Origin: Psilocybe azurescens
Lineage: Eukaryota > Basidiomycota > Agaricomycetes > Agaricales > Agrocybaceae
Length of the DNA: 64,000 nt
NCBI GenBank assembly: GCA_023853785.1
Contig: JAJIRX010000040.1
Span: 1-64,000 of the forward strand
Reading direction: 5' to 3'
In this document: positions 1 through 12,892 of the stretch, piece by piece
How positions within the stretch are numbered: the stretch's first letter is position 1
How the letters are laid out: the number at the start of each line of letters is the position of its first letter
Made by a program: the position numbers and the translations under genes
Notes under the pieces: generated by a model
Told to the model about the DNA's origin: nothing
The model's input: the letters and a program-made list of their open reading frames with translations, nothing else
Databases searched by the model: none

Positions 1-69
1 TGGAAAAGAAGGGATATTTGATGTTGGATGGACCTGCTGTCATTTGCTATTGCTTTACCACAATATTCA

Positions 70-1397
70 CTAGACTTGATTGTCTCTACATGTGGCATCC
101 ACAATTGACTGCCTTGTCAGTTCAACCACTGGGGTCAGCTCCACATCATCTGCTTGAACTGAGCGGCTAACATCTCCTCCAGTAGTATTTCCACTGCGGC
201 CGTTCCCACTACCTTGCTGTGATCCAAATTGCAAGTCACTGGATATGTGAGTGACTGAGGCTGATACCACTGAGTTGTTGTTGTTTGTAGCAATTCTGGC
301 AACCAGAACTGTTGGTGCCATCCCCTACTTCAAGGTTAGAGACACAGCACAGGCAGATCAGCATTAGAACATACACTGAAACAATAATGAGAATTACTCC
401 CACGTAATACTCTGCTTGGCTCAAGGGAGATCCCAGCTCATCGGCTGAAGGAACAACAATAATGATGGACTGGAGGAGGAGTACAATTGAGTAAGCTGCA
501 GCTGACTCAATGATCACTGTCACAATGTGTTTGAATAATATTCTGGATGGTGGGTGATGTATTTGAGAAGCAGAACATATTCTGTACCCAATAATAAATG
601 TTGTGATCACAGTGGTGGCTAGTGACACAAATGTCAGAGTACTGAGGATACCATTCAATAGATTAGCATCTGCATCACTGGTGACCAGACTGAATTTTAT
701 GGCTAAAACTGTTGTTGCAACTGTGAGCCCTGCAATAACATGTCATTACTGGAAATGTTCATGCTGAAGTTTCATCCATGGAGCTCACCTAATTCCATGA
801 CTAAAAGTATCAATGGAGCCAAAATCACCCTGAATGATTGTCCCCAGACATGGTAGCATCTCCATATCTGTCAAGACAGTGTTAAGAATTAAATAACAAT
901 TAACAATAGTGACACACCAATAGTCCATCAGAAATAATCAACAAGGAATTCTGTAGAACATTATTGAGTATCGAGATCCATTCAAGGCCATCCCCCACTG
1001 TTGCCAAAAACATTGATTCACGCGTGTTTCCATTGGTTACAATTGTCCAATTAATGTAGTACCAATCCATAATGAAGTTCAGGAAGCATAGAAAATACAG
1101 CATTGAAATGGCTGTATGAACAATGCAATGATTTGAGTTTGCAGGCTTTTGGATACTGCAGGAAACATTGTTGATAAAGTTTCATTTATTTTCAAATTGA
1201 AGGGCAGAACTCACGGTAAATGTACATAGTTCCTCCATATACCATAGTGTAAATTCCTGATGACATAAGTTTGTGGTGCATTATTCACATAATAGGAGGT
1301 TTACCCATGAGAAAATAAAAAGCATTGAGCTATTGAGGTTGCCGCTAATCACATTCTCTTGAATGTTGATTGGGAATGGAATGTCGGGCGTAGACAT
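70..1397 (-). CDS. Seven-helix membrane protein, agaric lineage-specific family
   Basis: This is a multi-exon gene read on the minus strand from an ATG at 1397. Exons that fit GT-AG rules are about 1397-1305, 1256-1215, 1155-918, 867-789, 729-377 and 324-70. The middle exons encode several hydrophobic helices, including a stretch ending IISDGLL joined across an intron to IWRCYHVWGQSF. The last exon starts GMAPTVLVARIATN and runs into a polar Ser/Thr/Gly tail, which is the usual end of this agaric 7TM family. Function is unknown; members look like plasma-membrane receptors. From exon 3 onward all junctions are in phase. Exon 1 to 2 needs one extra T in the run near 1308-1320 to continue into the family-like GIYTMVYGG, and exon 2 to 3 is also off by one. 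The early exons are therefore less certain. Confidence 0.75.
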
Positions 1398-1399
1398 TG

Positions 1400-4300
1400 T
1401 GCGCTGCTGAAGAGTTGTCAATGTTCCTCCACCAAACACTTTCCTATATATATCAGTTAACTTGTTGTATGCTAATTATCATACTGATTTTCCCGCAGAG
1501 TTGCCATGGATGTTGCAATGCATCATCCTGGCACTACCATGATTCAACCTCCTCAGTTCCCTCACCGGAAATACGGTCTTGTCTTCACCGAAACCTTGGA
1601 CCCCATGTTGCCGTAGACGAGATACTGACTCAACGTACAAGTTACAGTCTTGTCCCGAAATACTTCCATCTATTTATAGTGTCTATAGTATGTCCAAGCT
1701 CATCACTCGTCATAGTCAACCTGTAAGACCTCAGCCGTCATCAATTCATCCACCAATCTGCATCTTGTCAGTCCGGGGACCAAATATACGGTATCTCATT
1801 TAGAAGTAAGTAGGCCCCAAGTGATTGTTGGTTCACCATCGTTTATTTCCTAAACATGCGACAGTGAATAACAACAATAGCACTCCAATCAACTTAGTCA
1901 CTTGTACCGGTCTTGATGAAGTAAGGGGATCAGCAGATATCAAGCCTGAATTGAGCTCGAGGAACTACAGAGTAAATACAACGGTGCCCACAATAGCATT
2001 TCAAGATCAAGATGCAGGGATTATACTATGCCCAACATCGAAGCTTTCAGTTGCATCAGATCACTTCCTTTGAAAAATTCATTGCTGCGTACGGGTATCT
2101 CACCTCATTGATCTGATATAAATGGCCAGATGTTGTAAGCGAATATCTCAATGAGACCACGGCACTACTGAGGTAAAAGTTGAAGCATGGGCCTTGATGT
2201 TTTGAAAGGGGCCGGGGAGAGCAAGGAAGCCATCATGAAGAGAAACGGTGAGGAAGACGACGATGGGTCAAAAGGTAGGTGAAAAATGAGGAGCGGGCAC
2301 ATAATGCAACTTTCGTGGCAATGGGGCGGAGAGTGTAGGTGACCGAAGTCGTTTCCATTTCGAAGCCTGATGGTTAGTTGAAGTTCCTCCATAGCTACAG
2401 TATCACCTTTACCTCTCCTACGATCAGACATAGTATTTCTAACATCTCCTGCACCTCCCACATCAAGCTGATGAATCTGACCAACCATTATGGCACATTC
2501 GACTTGTTTGGAAATGATATATAGACTGTCGTACCAATAGACCTAGGCGAGGTCATCACCCATCACTTTGCTGTTTCACAGTCCTGTTGTATTTACTGTA
2601 TATGTTGCAGGGATGAATAAAACATGATATGGGCTGAAAATGTTGCAGATAGGATCAACGACTCCCCATTGCTTTGTGCTTGGATGATTGCAAATAGACG
2701 AATGTAGAACTTTACGTGTGTACTCAGAAAGCAGGTAAAAACCCTTCACATTAAACACATTATCAACCAATAAATGAATTGCTCCGCATGAATCTTGAGA
2801 ACAAGTAGAGGTGAGTGGGCGGAGAGACCATGGGCGGTGCAAGGACGGTATTAGTATGCGAGAGAAGGCCCACTCTATACCTGTGTCTGACCTATTTAAA
2901 CGATATGTGGGTTCCGGTGCGGGTAGGGTTGACGTGTACATGAGATGATTAGGTAACTAGTTGAAGAATATAGGAAGAAAATACATGTAACATCAACCCC
3001 AGCGCTCTGTAAATGTCGGGTACGTTAGCGCCTTTCCGGGCATCGCGTCTTCTTACCGTTGGCCCCTATGCGATGTCAGATATGGATACGACGAGGCTCT
3101 GCACCAGTGTGATGGACAATGAACATCATCAACAAGATGATCATTCCCGGATCATTCCAACGCACACCCATACGTGATACGAAACGCCCCAGTCAGCACA
3201 CCGCTGTCCTACACACACCCTCGTGGTATTTCCACCAATAGATTGAATCACCAACAAGTGACCCAATCATTTTGAATTCATCCTACAACTCAGACATCCC
3301 CAGATCTCCATGGAAGGTTCAGATACATTGTATTGAGCTAGTAATTGCAGAGATCCAAGCCTATCCTATCTTGTTATTAGATGCTGCAGCTCGAACTCGA
3401 ATGCATCATTCCGTACTCGCTTTCAAGAACTTATCTTTACTATTTTTCTCAGAATCAATGCGGACAACAGGCCACCCGTACAATTGAGCAGCGAGAAATG
3501 GGCATGCGCGTTTGATGAATGTGAATTACGGAGATCATATTTTAGCCCTGCAGCTTTGTCGACGACGACAGGTATAGGTACCAAAAACGTATGGGCTGTG
3601 GTACATTGACCATTGTAATCCAATCGTGCTAAAGGCGCAACGTAGAAACTCGTTAAATGGAGTTGAGTATCCCGTCTCTCTCGGTTCAAAACCATCATCG
3701 GGAGGGACTGTAATATTTTCAAACATGACCAATCGGCTAGTCTATATCACAAACACACAAATGAACCAACAGAGGTCGCCGAAATAAATCTCTAGCAAGA
3801 CTTGGAGGCATAGTATCGTGTCGTGAAGAGATCTGCGAGAAGACATCGCCGCATAAGCTGGGGATGGACAGACAAGGGGGTATTTCATTGGGGATACGGA
3901 AGAAACTACAATAGAAATTAAACGGGGAGACCTATAATCGATCCTGCGGATGTTGCACAAGCAAAAGGAGAACTCACACTCGTATTCCTCTTCCTTATAT
4001 TATCCCTATCTATCACGTCTAGGTTAGGCTTTGCGTCAGCAAGATCTTTCATCACCTCCAGTCCCACCACCACCCCCTTCAACTGCAATGCTCGTACCTC
4101 CTTCGAATTACATAGAAGGCTGGTCGGATTCGTCGTGTTCCCATTCCTCAAGTTGAGCCTTCAGATCTTCGATGAAAACTTGGGCGGGTTACCCACCCAG
4201 GCGGACACGGAGGCCAGGATAACGGGGAACTATGGATGCGGAAGTGAAAAAGTGGATATGGGTATGGGCGTGGATGAAGTAGGGCCGGGTACAGAGGAGA

Positions 4301-6500
4301 TTGTGCCCTCTTTCCCACCCCCTACGACCCTCTCCAGCTCACGCTAAAATAGCCTCCTACTCTTTCATCCCACCTCCGTCCGCCCTCGCTTCACTTTCCA
4401 AGTAACGACTGATGTTACTCTGCATGTCTGCAAGCCAGACCTGCGGGTCTTGCACAAGCGATACCGGAAAGGGGGCCTTAGCAGCGGAGATGAGGGCAGA
4501 CGCGTGGGACGAGATGGGGGCAGGGCCGGAGTAGGATGTCGTAGGTAGCAGTGGAATAGGTAGGTGTGGGTCCGGGTGTGAGTGTGGAGGATGGCGTGAA
4601 AATAGATGAAGGAGATGGTAGGGGCTCTGACGTAGGCGAAGGAGACGACTTCGACGCCATTTATGGAGTAAATGACGGCATAGTTAAACGTCCCAGAAGA
4701 GAGGCAGGAGCAAACAGAAGGCGGCGATGCTTACACGTGATAGATAGAGACAAGTCCAGGAGGCGTGGAACGAGGCTATACACATAAAAAGTCGATATAT
4801 GCGCATCAACATCACTTAGAGATAAGAACAAAACGCACCAAAAATCTTCCGAATATATAATAAATTTCACTTACCACATTCATCAAACTATCCAACTGTC
4901 CCATGTTGCGTCTTCCTCTGCACCACCTCCCCTCATTTCAGCCTGCTCGGAATTATTTCAAATCTCAAGCTCGTCTTGAAAGACGAAGGCAAGCGAATGA
5001 CTACCCCATCAGTACTTCTGAGACCTCACAAGCACTGGTTTAAACTCATCTACGTTGCCTAGTAAGCGATGAAAACTCGGCCGATCATTGCCTGGTGTTA
5101 AACATGGGATCTAAGGGGAGTAAGCAAGTTACATCATAGCCAGTTCAAAACTGGGGCCATCCAAAGAACGCCGAATATCCGAGCAGATGATTCATGCGTG
5201 GATGCGGCACAGCTGCATCAAATCTTTCAATAAATTAATGTAATCTGCCGGGGTGAGCACAAACGCCCTATCAATACACTGGCATGTAAAGTAAAGGGAT
5301 GAAGGGTCAGAACGGCAAGGGAATACTCAGGCAAGCAAGTGGCACGAGTGTATGCCCGCGCCCGAATATTCCTCAGTAACAGTAAACCACAAGCATCCTA
5401 TCGCCAATCCTCCTCGATACGCTCACAGTACCCTCTCGCCGGCTCCCGTTAGCAATCCAAGTACGATTGAGGAGACCCAAGTGCCCCCAGATTGTGTGCT
5501 CACCCTTAATCTTGTTGCGTACATTGATTATCGAGAAATTTGTAACAAGTGAGTTATGACCACGCGCCTCTCGGATGGCTTATTCACACCGACGACTACT
5601 GATGTTTGCCGGCGGGCGGCAGCTCCGTTTCAACACCATCAGAATCAAGCTCAAAGACTCGGGACAGTGCAATGTAGCATAATTAGTGATGGCGCGTGAC
5701 ATATGTTTGACATGTTAGCGGAGGGCCGACGATCGACACAGGGAGATAGTACTAGACAAAAGGAAGAGCCAGTAGTAAGCAATATAGGAACCAGGAGGGA
5801 CTTATGCTTACGACGCAGTACGTCGAGACAGGATTTACACTGCCAGTCTTTAAGACTTCTACACGCGCTATTCAGATGGACGGTGAGGGAGAGACCGATG
5901 AGCGATAGCTTGAGCTAAGCCCTTTCACTGTCACTCCCGCTTTTTCATAGGCCCCCAATGTAGCAAAGTTGTTGAGGTGATTGAGGATGTGCATGTCGAG
6001 AAGGGTGAGTGAAAAGACAAATATCTAATGTAATTGCTCACCGTTGTAGTCGCTACACCACTTTTACCCCGTGCTCCCTCATTGACGACGGTTTACGTCG
6101 CATTAGGCGTACCGTATCAATCCAGGGGGTAATGCTAGATGCTCTGCAGGCCCCATCGAGACTTCTAAGTGTGTTTTTATTATACTGATTCACCTTGACA
6201 GATATCACACCCCCAGTACCGAGAGTCGCAGCTGCCAGCAGATCCGACCGCTCATTAAGATGTGAATTCTGAGTCGACCTTAAAGACGCGTTAACGTGGT
6301 GTGCACACAAGGTTTCCTTGTTGCACGCAAAGAGATTGGGAGTGTTCTCGCCGGCCGCCGCAACCACTAAGTCGGAGCAGGTCGGAGGTCCAAATAATTG
6401 TGACCTGAGCACTTGGGCGGTCGCTGGCCACCCAGGATGCCAGAGTCTCGGAGTGACAAGCGAGAGCGAGGATTGAGCGTTGTGAGTTAGCAAAGAGGAC
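1400..6500. other. About 5 kb without a supportable gene
   Basis: Both strands carry only short open frames with no recognisable motif, no convincing exon chain and no repeat array. A Ser/Pro-Thr rich frame at 4478-4660 (-) and a 146-codon frame at 6053-6493 (-) are the longest. Neither shows a family signature. The stretch may hold decayed sequence or unrecognised short genes. Confidence 0.4.
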
Positions 6501-6616
6501 GAATGTCACACGAAGAACGAGAAATGAAGGAAAGGAGATGCCGAAATTACCTAATCATTTGTCATCATTTCGGTGACCAGGCGGTTCCCCAGTCACTCTC
6601 CCTGCCCACAGCCCCG

Positions 6617-7915
6617 ATGTCGCAGCCTCTTCCTCGTCCTAATCCATTCCATCCAGATAACCAGTCGATTGTATATTCTGCATACGAAATGTGTCTCGAT
6701 CTCGAATCTCGTCACGATCAAGTGGCGAAGATACAAGAAGTCCGCCTCCCTTCCTTGATTTGCGCACGACTTCTCGGATATATGATACGTGAAGCACCGA
6801 CAGCTGAAGGACGAGATGACTTTGCTAGGGAGGTTAAACGATGCCAACTTGACCCTAATATAGATATGCCTTTCTATCTGCGACAACAACGAACTGACAC
6901 GGCCCTCCTGGACCTGGCACAGCTTTATAATGACCACTTACTACGCGTTTGTGAGTTCTAACTGTGATTCCCTGCTAACAGACTTTCCTAGAATTGTTTC
7001 GTTTAGTTCATAGTAAAAACGGTCGTACTCCAACTCCGAGGAGTCATCATTCTGCCCCGTCTTTCGATGCCCAGAGTGATGTGTTGAATACATCATTGGT
7101 CAAGACTCCCATCAAGGACAAGGCAAAGGAAAATGTATGTATTAAATCTTTTAGCATATTATGGTTTACTTTTCTCCTAGGCGCTGCATCGCGATGGCTA
7201 TCGTTGTGTGATTACTAGACGACTTGATTTCGCATCCTATAAGGAGAAGCGTGTTGTTTCACATCCAGGCGATAAAGTAACAGTAACCGAGGTCGCACAC
7301 ATCTTTGATCGTTCTACAAACGAAGATCTCGAACATACACAACAGGTATTTAAACTTAACGCGTCCCAATCATATTTTTCGTATGAATAATTGGGTGCGA
7401 CACAGAACGCTTATTCTGCCTCAGCACATGCTGTATTAATTCGATTTGGCCAGCTTAGGGCGATTGAAGAACTCAATGGAGCAAGCCTTCATCGACTTGA
7501 AAATCTTCTAACTTTGGATGTTGCACTCCGCTGCCTTTTCGACAGCTTAGACCTTTGGTTTGAGAGATCTGAGAACGTAAGCCATATTATACTTATTTAA
7601 CTACACACAGACTCTCAAAGCTACCAGGACCCTATTAACGAGTATCGGATGGGAGCAACAGACCCAATAATACTTTCAGGATTACCACCTGTGGTTGTAT
7701 TCACTACTCCTGATGAGTATGAATTCCCTGTTCCTGACACACGCTATCTGGCGCTTCACGCTGCATGTGCAAGAATAGCATACCTGTCGGGTGCAGGCGA
7801 GTATACTGCTAAAATCCTTCGTGATATCGAGACCGTTGGTGTTTTGTCAGAGGTTGGGAGCTCAGATGTATTATATCATGCGTTAGTGCGCGGCGTGAAC
7901 GTTGAGGTGTATTGA
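6617..7915 (+). CDS. HNH_2-type endonuclease-domain protein
   Basis: A five-exon gene typical of agaric HNH_2 (PF13391-like) proteins. Exons are about 6617-6950, 6992-7134, 7181-7345, 7406-7576 and 7628-7915. The start MSQPLPRPNPF at 6617 fits family N-termini; an in-frame ATG also exists at 6503. The nuclease-like part begins ALHRDGYRCVITRRLD (exon 3), contains EVAHIFDRS, and continues with LENLLTLD in exon 4. The C-terminal region, FPVPDTRYLALHAACARIA and LSGAGEY, is the conserved tail. The last His of the HNH triad, normally in an LH.LFD context, reads LRCLFD here, so catalysis is doubtful. The first junction is awkward: the best donor and acceptor (41-nt intron) create a TAA codon across the splice. 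The alternative gives a very short intron. All later junctions are in phase. Confidence 0.75.
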
Positions 7916-8822
7916 TCAGATTTTCATACTTCTGTGTTCTCATTCTCGTACTTTGTTCTGTTATTGGTCCCTCTGGTGCGGACAACATCTGACTAAGCGT
8001 CTCAAGCGTCTCAACCAGCTTGTCAGCGCAGCTAGCGGAGCGAAGCGTTCTATGTCATTGTATGAGCTACACAGGATGCCGATGACGGTTTCCCACACAG
8101 GATAATGAACGTGAGTAAATATTCGGCTCTGAAGCGTAATCAACTAGATTACGGGTCCAGAATGATAATTGATATGTGTCCGGCGCTCGCCCACAAAAAT
8201 CAATCGGGCTGCTGGCAGGGTACAAAATTTTTCTCACTCCACAGCGCCGAGGGTCCTTCTTGCACTCGGTTGTATCTTTTCAAAGAACAATCAAAAATAA
8301 TTTTCCAGATGGTTCTTACCAATATTATACGGAAAGCGGCGCCTATCTGCCAAGATTTTCATCTACGACTGAGAATTGCGTCACGTAAACGCCCCAGATG
8401 ATACGGATCATGAAAATATTGTTTTATGGGGAGCAGAGCCTCAGGATTGACACGAGAAGGCTGGAGAAGTCCGATACATGATCAGAAATTTTACCATATC
8501 GTGGACATGACTGCCACTATACCCAATATTTAACAAATCAAACATCTCTTCTATTAGATAGAAGTATCCAACAGAATCATTTGATGAAAACCTGATTCCG
8601 CTCAAAGGTCGAGATTTCGGATTAAAATATGGTTCCTAGAATTGGTGGGTTATTTATAGAGAAAATGCATGCGTGATCAGGAGAAGGACTGGTGCGTAAC
8701 ACATTTGTGATAAATATTGCAGCGTCACGTCCCACCCCTTGTCTCAAGCGTACTCCAGTCAGTATCTGCTTTGCAACATCACAGTTTTTTGTCATACCCA
8801 AATCTACACTCTACACTATACT

Positions 8823-9763
8823 ATGTCCTGGAACGCAACCGAAGAGGGCACTATCCCATTTTCCGTTGATGGAAAGACCTACGCGACTTGGTACAGAGTA
8901 TTCGGGGACATCAAGAATCGCACAGTCCCTCCCTTGGTTGTTTTACACGGCGGACCAGGCCTTTCCCATGATTACCTCCTTCCAATCAGCGATATTTCTT
9001 CCTCCCGCCCAGTTATCTTCTACGACCAACTTGGGAACGCCAGATCGACCCATATACATGACAAGGAAAAGGCCTTTTGGACGATCGATCTTTTCATTGA
9101 CGAACTTATTAATGTTCTCCGACACTTTCATATTGAAGATGAATTCGACCTTCTCGGTCATTCGTGGGGCGGCATTCTCGGATTCGAATTTGAGCTCAGG
9201 AGGAAACCCGCTGGATTGAGGCGTCTTGTAGTGACCAACTCGCTCGCATCAATGCCGATGTGGGATCAATCAAACGCGCAGCTCGTTAAATCCTTCCCAG
9301 CTTGGGTTCAAGAGGGTATGGCTATCGGGTTAAAGGACTTGAAGGCGTCTGCTCCTGCGATGAAGGAATTCCGCACCAAGCATGGTTGTAAGGTCGACCC
9401 GTTTCCTAGAGAATATGTTGACTCTCTGGATCACCTATTCAGCAATAAGGGTGATCCGACTGTCACGATTGCCATGTGAGCACGTAGTGTTGATCAACCG
9501 CACCAAAGCTTAAAGCATTTGGACCGTTCTAGGTTTTCGACCGGTTTGAAAGCATGGGATATCATCGACAAATTACCTGAAGTGGGGTTCCAATCCTCCT
9601 CATCAATGGACGCTTCGACGTTTCACAAGACTGGGTTAACGCGCCAATATTTGCCGGCCTCCGGAAGGTCAAATGGGCAACATTTGAAAACTCTAGTCAT
9701 ACCCCATTTTGGGAGGAGCGCGAGAAGTACATGAAACTTCTTGACCAATTTCTGAGTCTTTAG
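8823..9763 (+). CDS. Proline iminopeptidase-like alpha/beta hydrolase (one frameshift)
   Basis: Two exons encode an alpha/beta hydrolase of the proline iminopeptidase / L-amino-acid amidase type. From ATG at 8823 the protein shows the oxyanion motif HGGPG (residues 42-46), the nucleophile elbow GHSWGG (Ser114), and a cap-like region. Exon 1 ends at 9476; the best acceptor is near 9516, giving a short intron of about 40 nt. Exon 2 carries the acid residue in LLINGRFD and the catalytic His in SSHTPFWEEREKYM, close to the stop at 9763. These lie in different frames: one base is missing at the G run 9583-9588, after KLPEVG. With that base the protein has the usual family length of about 310 residues. 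Either the gene is newly dead or a G was under-called. The substrate is probably N-terminal Pro or amino-acid amides, by family. Confidence 0.72.
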
Positions 9764-11263
9764 GCGAGAAAAAGGCTGTAGATAATAGCTAGCTGATATT
9801 GTCCGATAGAAAATCATTGTGCAGAACGTATTAGGGTGCTGGGAGAGGTGCAATACCCAAGCATAACAAAAGGGATTACCGAATAAATTTGCTGTGGAAA
9901 ATCAGAGTGGAAAATGTAGAGTTTCACGCTTGAGCAAATTGTAACCGACAGGAATGGTGTGTTGCTTAATACTCACGCCAGAGAATAGTACCAGTTGACT
10001 TTCCATTGACTATTGATTTACCATATGCTCTTGCAACGCACGGGTACCTGATAGTTATCTTATGTCTCAACATCAATTTGAGTAGTGTTGGGCACGGGTG
10101 TGGGCACTCATGGAGAGGGTCTTAGGACACCTCATCCGCACCGTAGACAGACCCATCATCCTTGCGCGGATACATTTAGTGCCACCCGTGACCAAGACCC
10201 GGTGTGTTCCCGTTATCCGCGGGTTTTGAAGGGACACGCATCCGTAGTTGCGGGTACCCTACCCGTGAGATGTCGGTAGCAATTTTGGCGAGTAGGGGAG
10301 CGGGAAGGTCTGGCACCAACCGCGGTACTCCTGTGCATATCACTAAATTTGAGCTGCTCTGTTTGTCTAGTTTTGCTGATTTATTAAAAAGGATGTTTGT
10401 TTGCCTGTTCCACCGAAAAATAGGACGCAGTAAATGGTGTCTTTGGCTTCACCGGAATACGTACACGAGCTGCCACTTTTTGAGATCTAAGAAATCCAGA
10501 AAAATTATATCAGGAATCAGAAAAATTGAGTATAGCCTGTGAGGCCGATAGATTCCAAATGGTACAATAAGGTCATGCTTCATTAAATGGGCAACACGGC
10601 CTAATGTGAGTTGAAAACGGTCAGCAGGATTTTCTCAGTCACACACTGCATGCACGCCTTTACATTAGCAATTCAAATGCAATAAGAGGTTGCGAAGAAT
10701 TTCTTGTCTGTTTTTGCTGTATTGAGCCTCGGAATGCGGTCTCAAATAGGCATTATTTTTTGTGAATACCTCCACCACATTGACCCTCCGGGCAATAGGG
10801 CCAGGGCACCCTTAAAATATCGCCAAATGACATATAATACCCATACCTCCTTATTCTACCTTAATTGCATCTTTTGCAGAGTTTTGATACCAATATGGTA
10901 CAAATCATCCTTTCGGATATAAATGCAGACAGCCATTATTTCACACCAGAATATTGTTCCTTCGACACCAGAGATGTCGATGAACAGCTTTTTCGGCACC
11001 AGAAGTCGAGATCCAAGTTATATTTTCAAACTATGCTTGGCCTTTCCCACCCTTACCAGTGAGGACAGGTCTACCCGGGGTAAAAGATTAGGACGAACGG
11101 GTGTATACTGGTATCTGGCATATACCTACTATATATGGGCCATATCGGAGAACCGTTCAAATTTCGTTCCCAAACGGGAAGAATAGCTATTTCCAGTGAC
11201 TCACTCATATAAATACTGGAAGACAACTCACTCAAACACCTTAGAAATATCATCCACCTCATC
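9764..11263. other. Intergenic, no supportable gene
   Basis: No exon chain or family motif is visible. A GC-richer patch at about 10040-10330 contains repeated CGGGTACC / ACCCGTG words and may be a relic of a repeat. The rest is AT-rich. Confidence 0.4.
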
Positions 11264-11471
11264 ATGTTTGTTATAAACAAAGTGCTTGGAACCGTTTTAC
11301 TCGCACTACTTATTGTCCAAGCAGCACCGACAACTGACACAGAAGACGGTGTGGTTATATTTCTAACTCCCGTAAAATCTTACTCATGAGGTGTTAGTAA
11401 CCGTGGCATGTGAAGCTCGGCGACACGTAATCGCTGAGGAAGCAAAGGTCATGCTAGCAATTTGTGTATAG
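11264..11471 (+). CDS. Candidate small secreted peptide
   Basis: From ATG 11264 exon 1 (to 11348) encodes a classical signal peptide: a basic start, a hydrophobic core (VLLALLIVQA) and an Ala-Pro cleavage region. A 49-nt intron follows, with a TTCTAAC branch-like site and TTAG acceptor (11349-11397). Exon 2 adds about 24 residues including two cysteines and ends at TAG 11471. A possible second donor (GTGAGT) lies at the stop, so the gene may be longer. It is about 280 bp upstream of, and on the same strand as, the first UstYa-like gene. Function is unknown. Confidence 0.35.
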
Positions 11472-11748
11472 TGAGTGCGATGGCTGCTTAAAACTTACCA
11501 TAGACCTCTGAATTGTACCTACAGAACTTGGCCGGTTTACAGCAATTATCAACCACAGTTCCATCATCACTGAAGCTGTTAAGGCATTTATTGTTGGAGC
11601 GGCAAATATAAATATATCTTGGCCCAATTATGAACATTTTTAAATAGTTTGCCACTTATTGGATAAAAATTTCAATAATTATTGGTGAGAAAGCATGAAA
11701 TAAGATAAAAAGACTCCTGTGTTGTCTACACCTGCCTCAACTTGAAGT

Positions 11749-12452
11749 ATGGCTGGCTCTCCCTACAAATGTAAGTTGTTTCTCAGCTTCGCCAACTCAA
11801 CAATAAACTTGAGGCCTATGTCGTCTGTCTAGCCCTATATTGGAGAATATTCGGGTGTATAGGTGTTTCAATCTGCACCTTGGGGCTTTTGTGGGTTACG
11901 AAGGCCAAATATTCAACCATCATTGGCAACAGTAAGCAATTTAGGACTTGGTCGTTGATCATATCGATTCACATAATACGAACCAACCCAGAATACAACA
12001 AGAATATGCCTAAAACATGGGACATAGGCCAACTAGACACCGTCCTGATGAACGTGGAGAATACTGTCCGCTATCAGCTCGTCAAAACAGGGGACGACGA
12101 CTGGAATAGAAGCTTGCCTTCAGGTGGTGGATTAATCCATCTTGGAGAGAATCAAGAGGTTTACAGCATATCTATGTTTCGCCAACTTCGATGCCTCGAT
12201 ATTATACGAACAGAATTCATTAACAGGATGGCAAGTGACGGAGAAGCCACGCCTGGAGCCCTCACCCAGCATTGCATGAACTACCTGCGGCAAATGGTGC
12301 TTTGTCGTGCAAACCTGCGTCTGGAATCCTGCAGGAATGCACATGGCCCTCGCATTTCTGTGGCAGATATAACTCACACTTGTAGCGATTGGAGTGCAGT
12401 CTATGCAGCTGCGGAAGAGAACTATCAGACATTTATGAATAGGAAGCGATGA
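11749..12452 (+). CDS. UstYa-like (DUF3328) protein with altered HxxHC motif
   Basis: Three exons (11749-11770, 11833-11931, 11992-12452) join in phase to a complete protein of about 190 residues. A short cytosolic N-terminus is followed by one membrane helix (IFGCIGVSICTLGLLW), as in UstYa/DUF3328 type II membrane proteins. These catalyse oxidative cyclisation of fungal ribosomal peptides (ustiloxin-type) and other oxidations. The second conserved block is present (HCMNYLRQMVLCRAN) and so is the final C.DW block (TCSDWSAVY). The first HxxHC motif, normally H(Q/E)LHC, reads FRQLRCLDI: both histidines are arginine. If these residues bind the metal, this copy should be inactive or changed in role. 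The frame is otherwise clean, with no stops, so the changes seem to be kept in an intact protein. Confidence 0.82.
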
Positions 12453-12738
12453 TAACGGGGACGCCATACATAGATGCTTATCAATCAATGTCTTTGTTGG
12501 GATCGTCGATATCTTTACAGAACAAGGTTTTTTCACATCGTATTAAATCTTTTGATACCCCACGAACGGGCACCTGTATGCTGCTCATGCGAAGCTGGAC
12601 CATCGATCGAACTCCAGTTTTTGACCTTCCAGAAGCTCTATACTTATCATCATGTCTATAAATGACACGCGTCGGAAATCGACTTACCTGCCGAAGAACT
12701 TGTCCAGACACCAAGCTGGGAAACTGTGGTCATGTATG

Positions 12739-12892
12739 ACACTGTCCGATTTCGATCAATTCGTACGAAATCTTGGATTTTTGGCATGCTGAAAAATCTC
12801 AGAAAATCAGGAAAATTGAGAAAAATTACAACCAGTGTCAGAAAAAGTGGGTGGGAGGCGTAATGTACGAATTGAACTAAATGGGACAGTGT
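12739..12892. repeat. Short inverted-repeat element (MITE-like)
   Basis: Arms at 12739-12766 (ACACTGTCC.ATTT..) and 12865-12892 are imperfect reverse complements, sharing ACACTGTCC and CAATTCGTAC. They enclose about 100 bp with no coding potential. No clear target duplication is seen. A second, similar pair of words (TACTGTACC..ATTT) faces inward at about 13036 and 13100, which suggests related small elements between the UstYa-like genes. Confidence 0.45.

Noticed and set aside
6053..6493. 146-codon minus-strand frame
   Set aside because: No motif, no splice partners and no family match; kept only as a note in the intergenic entry.
10040..10330. Possible LTR or MITE with CGGGTACC / ACCCGTG words
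   Set aside because: No clear paired ends or target duplication could be found; the inverted match of the outer words is weak.
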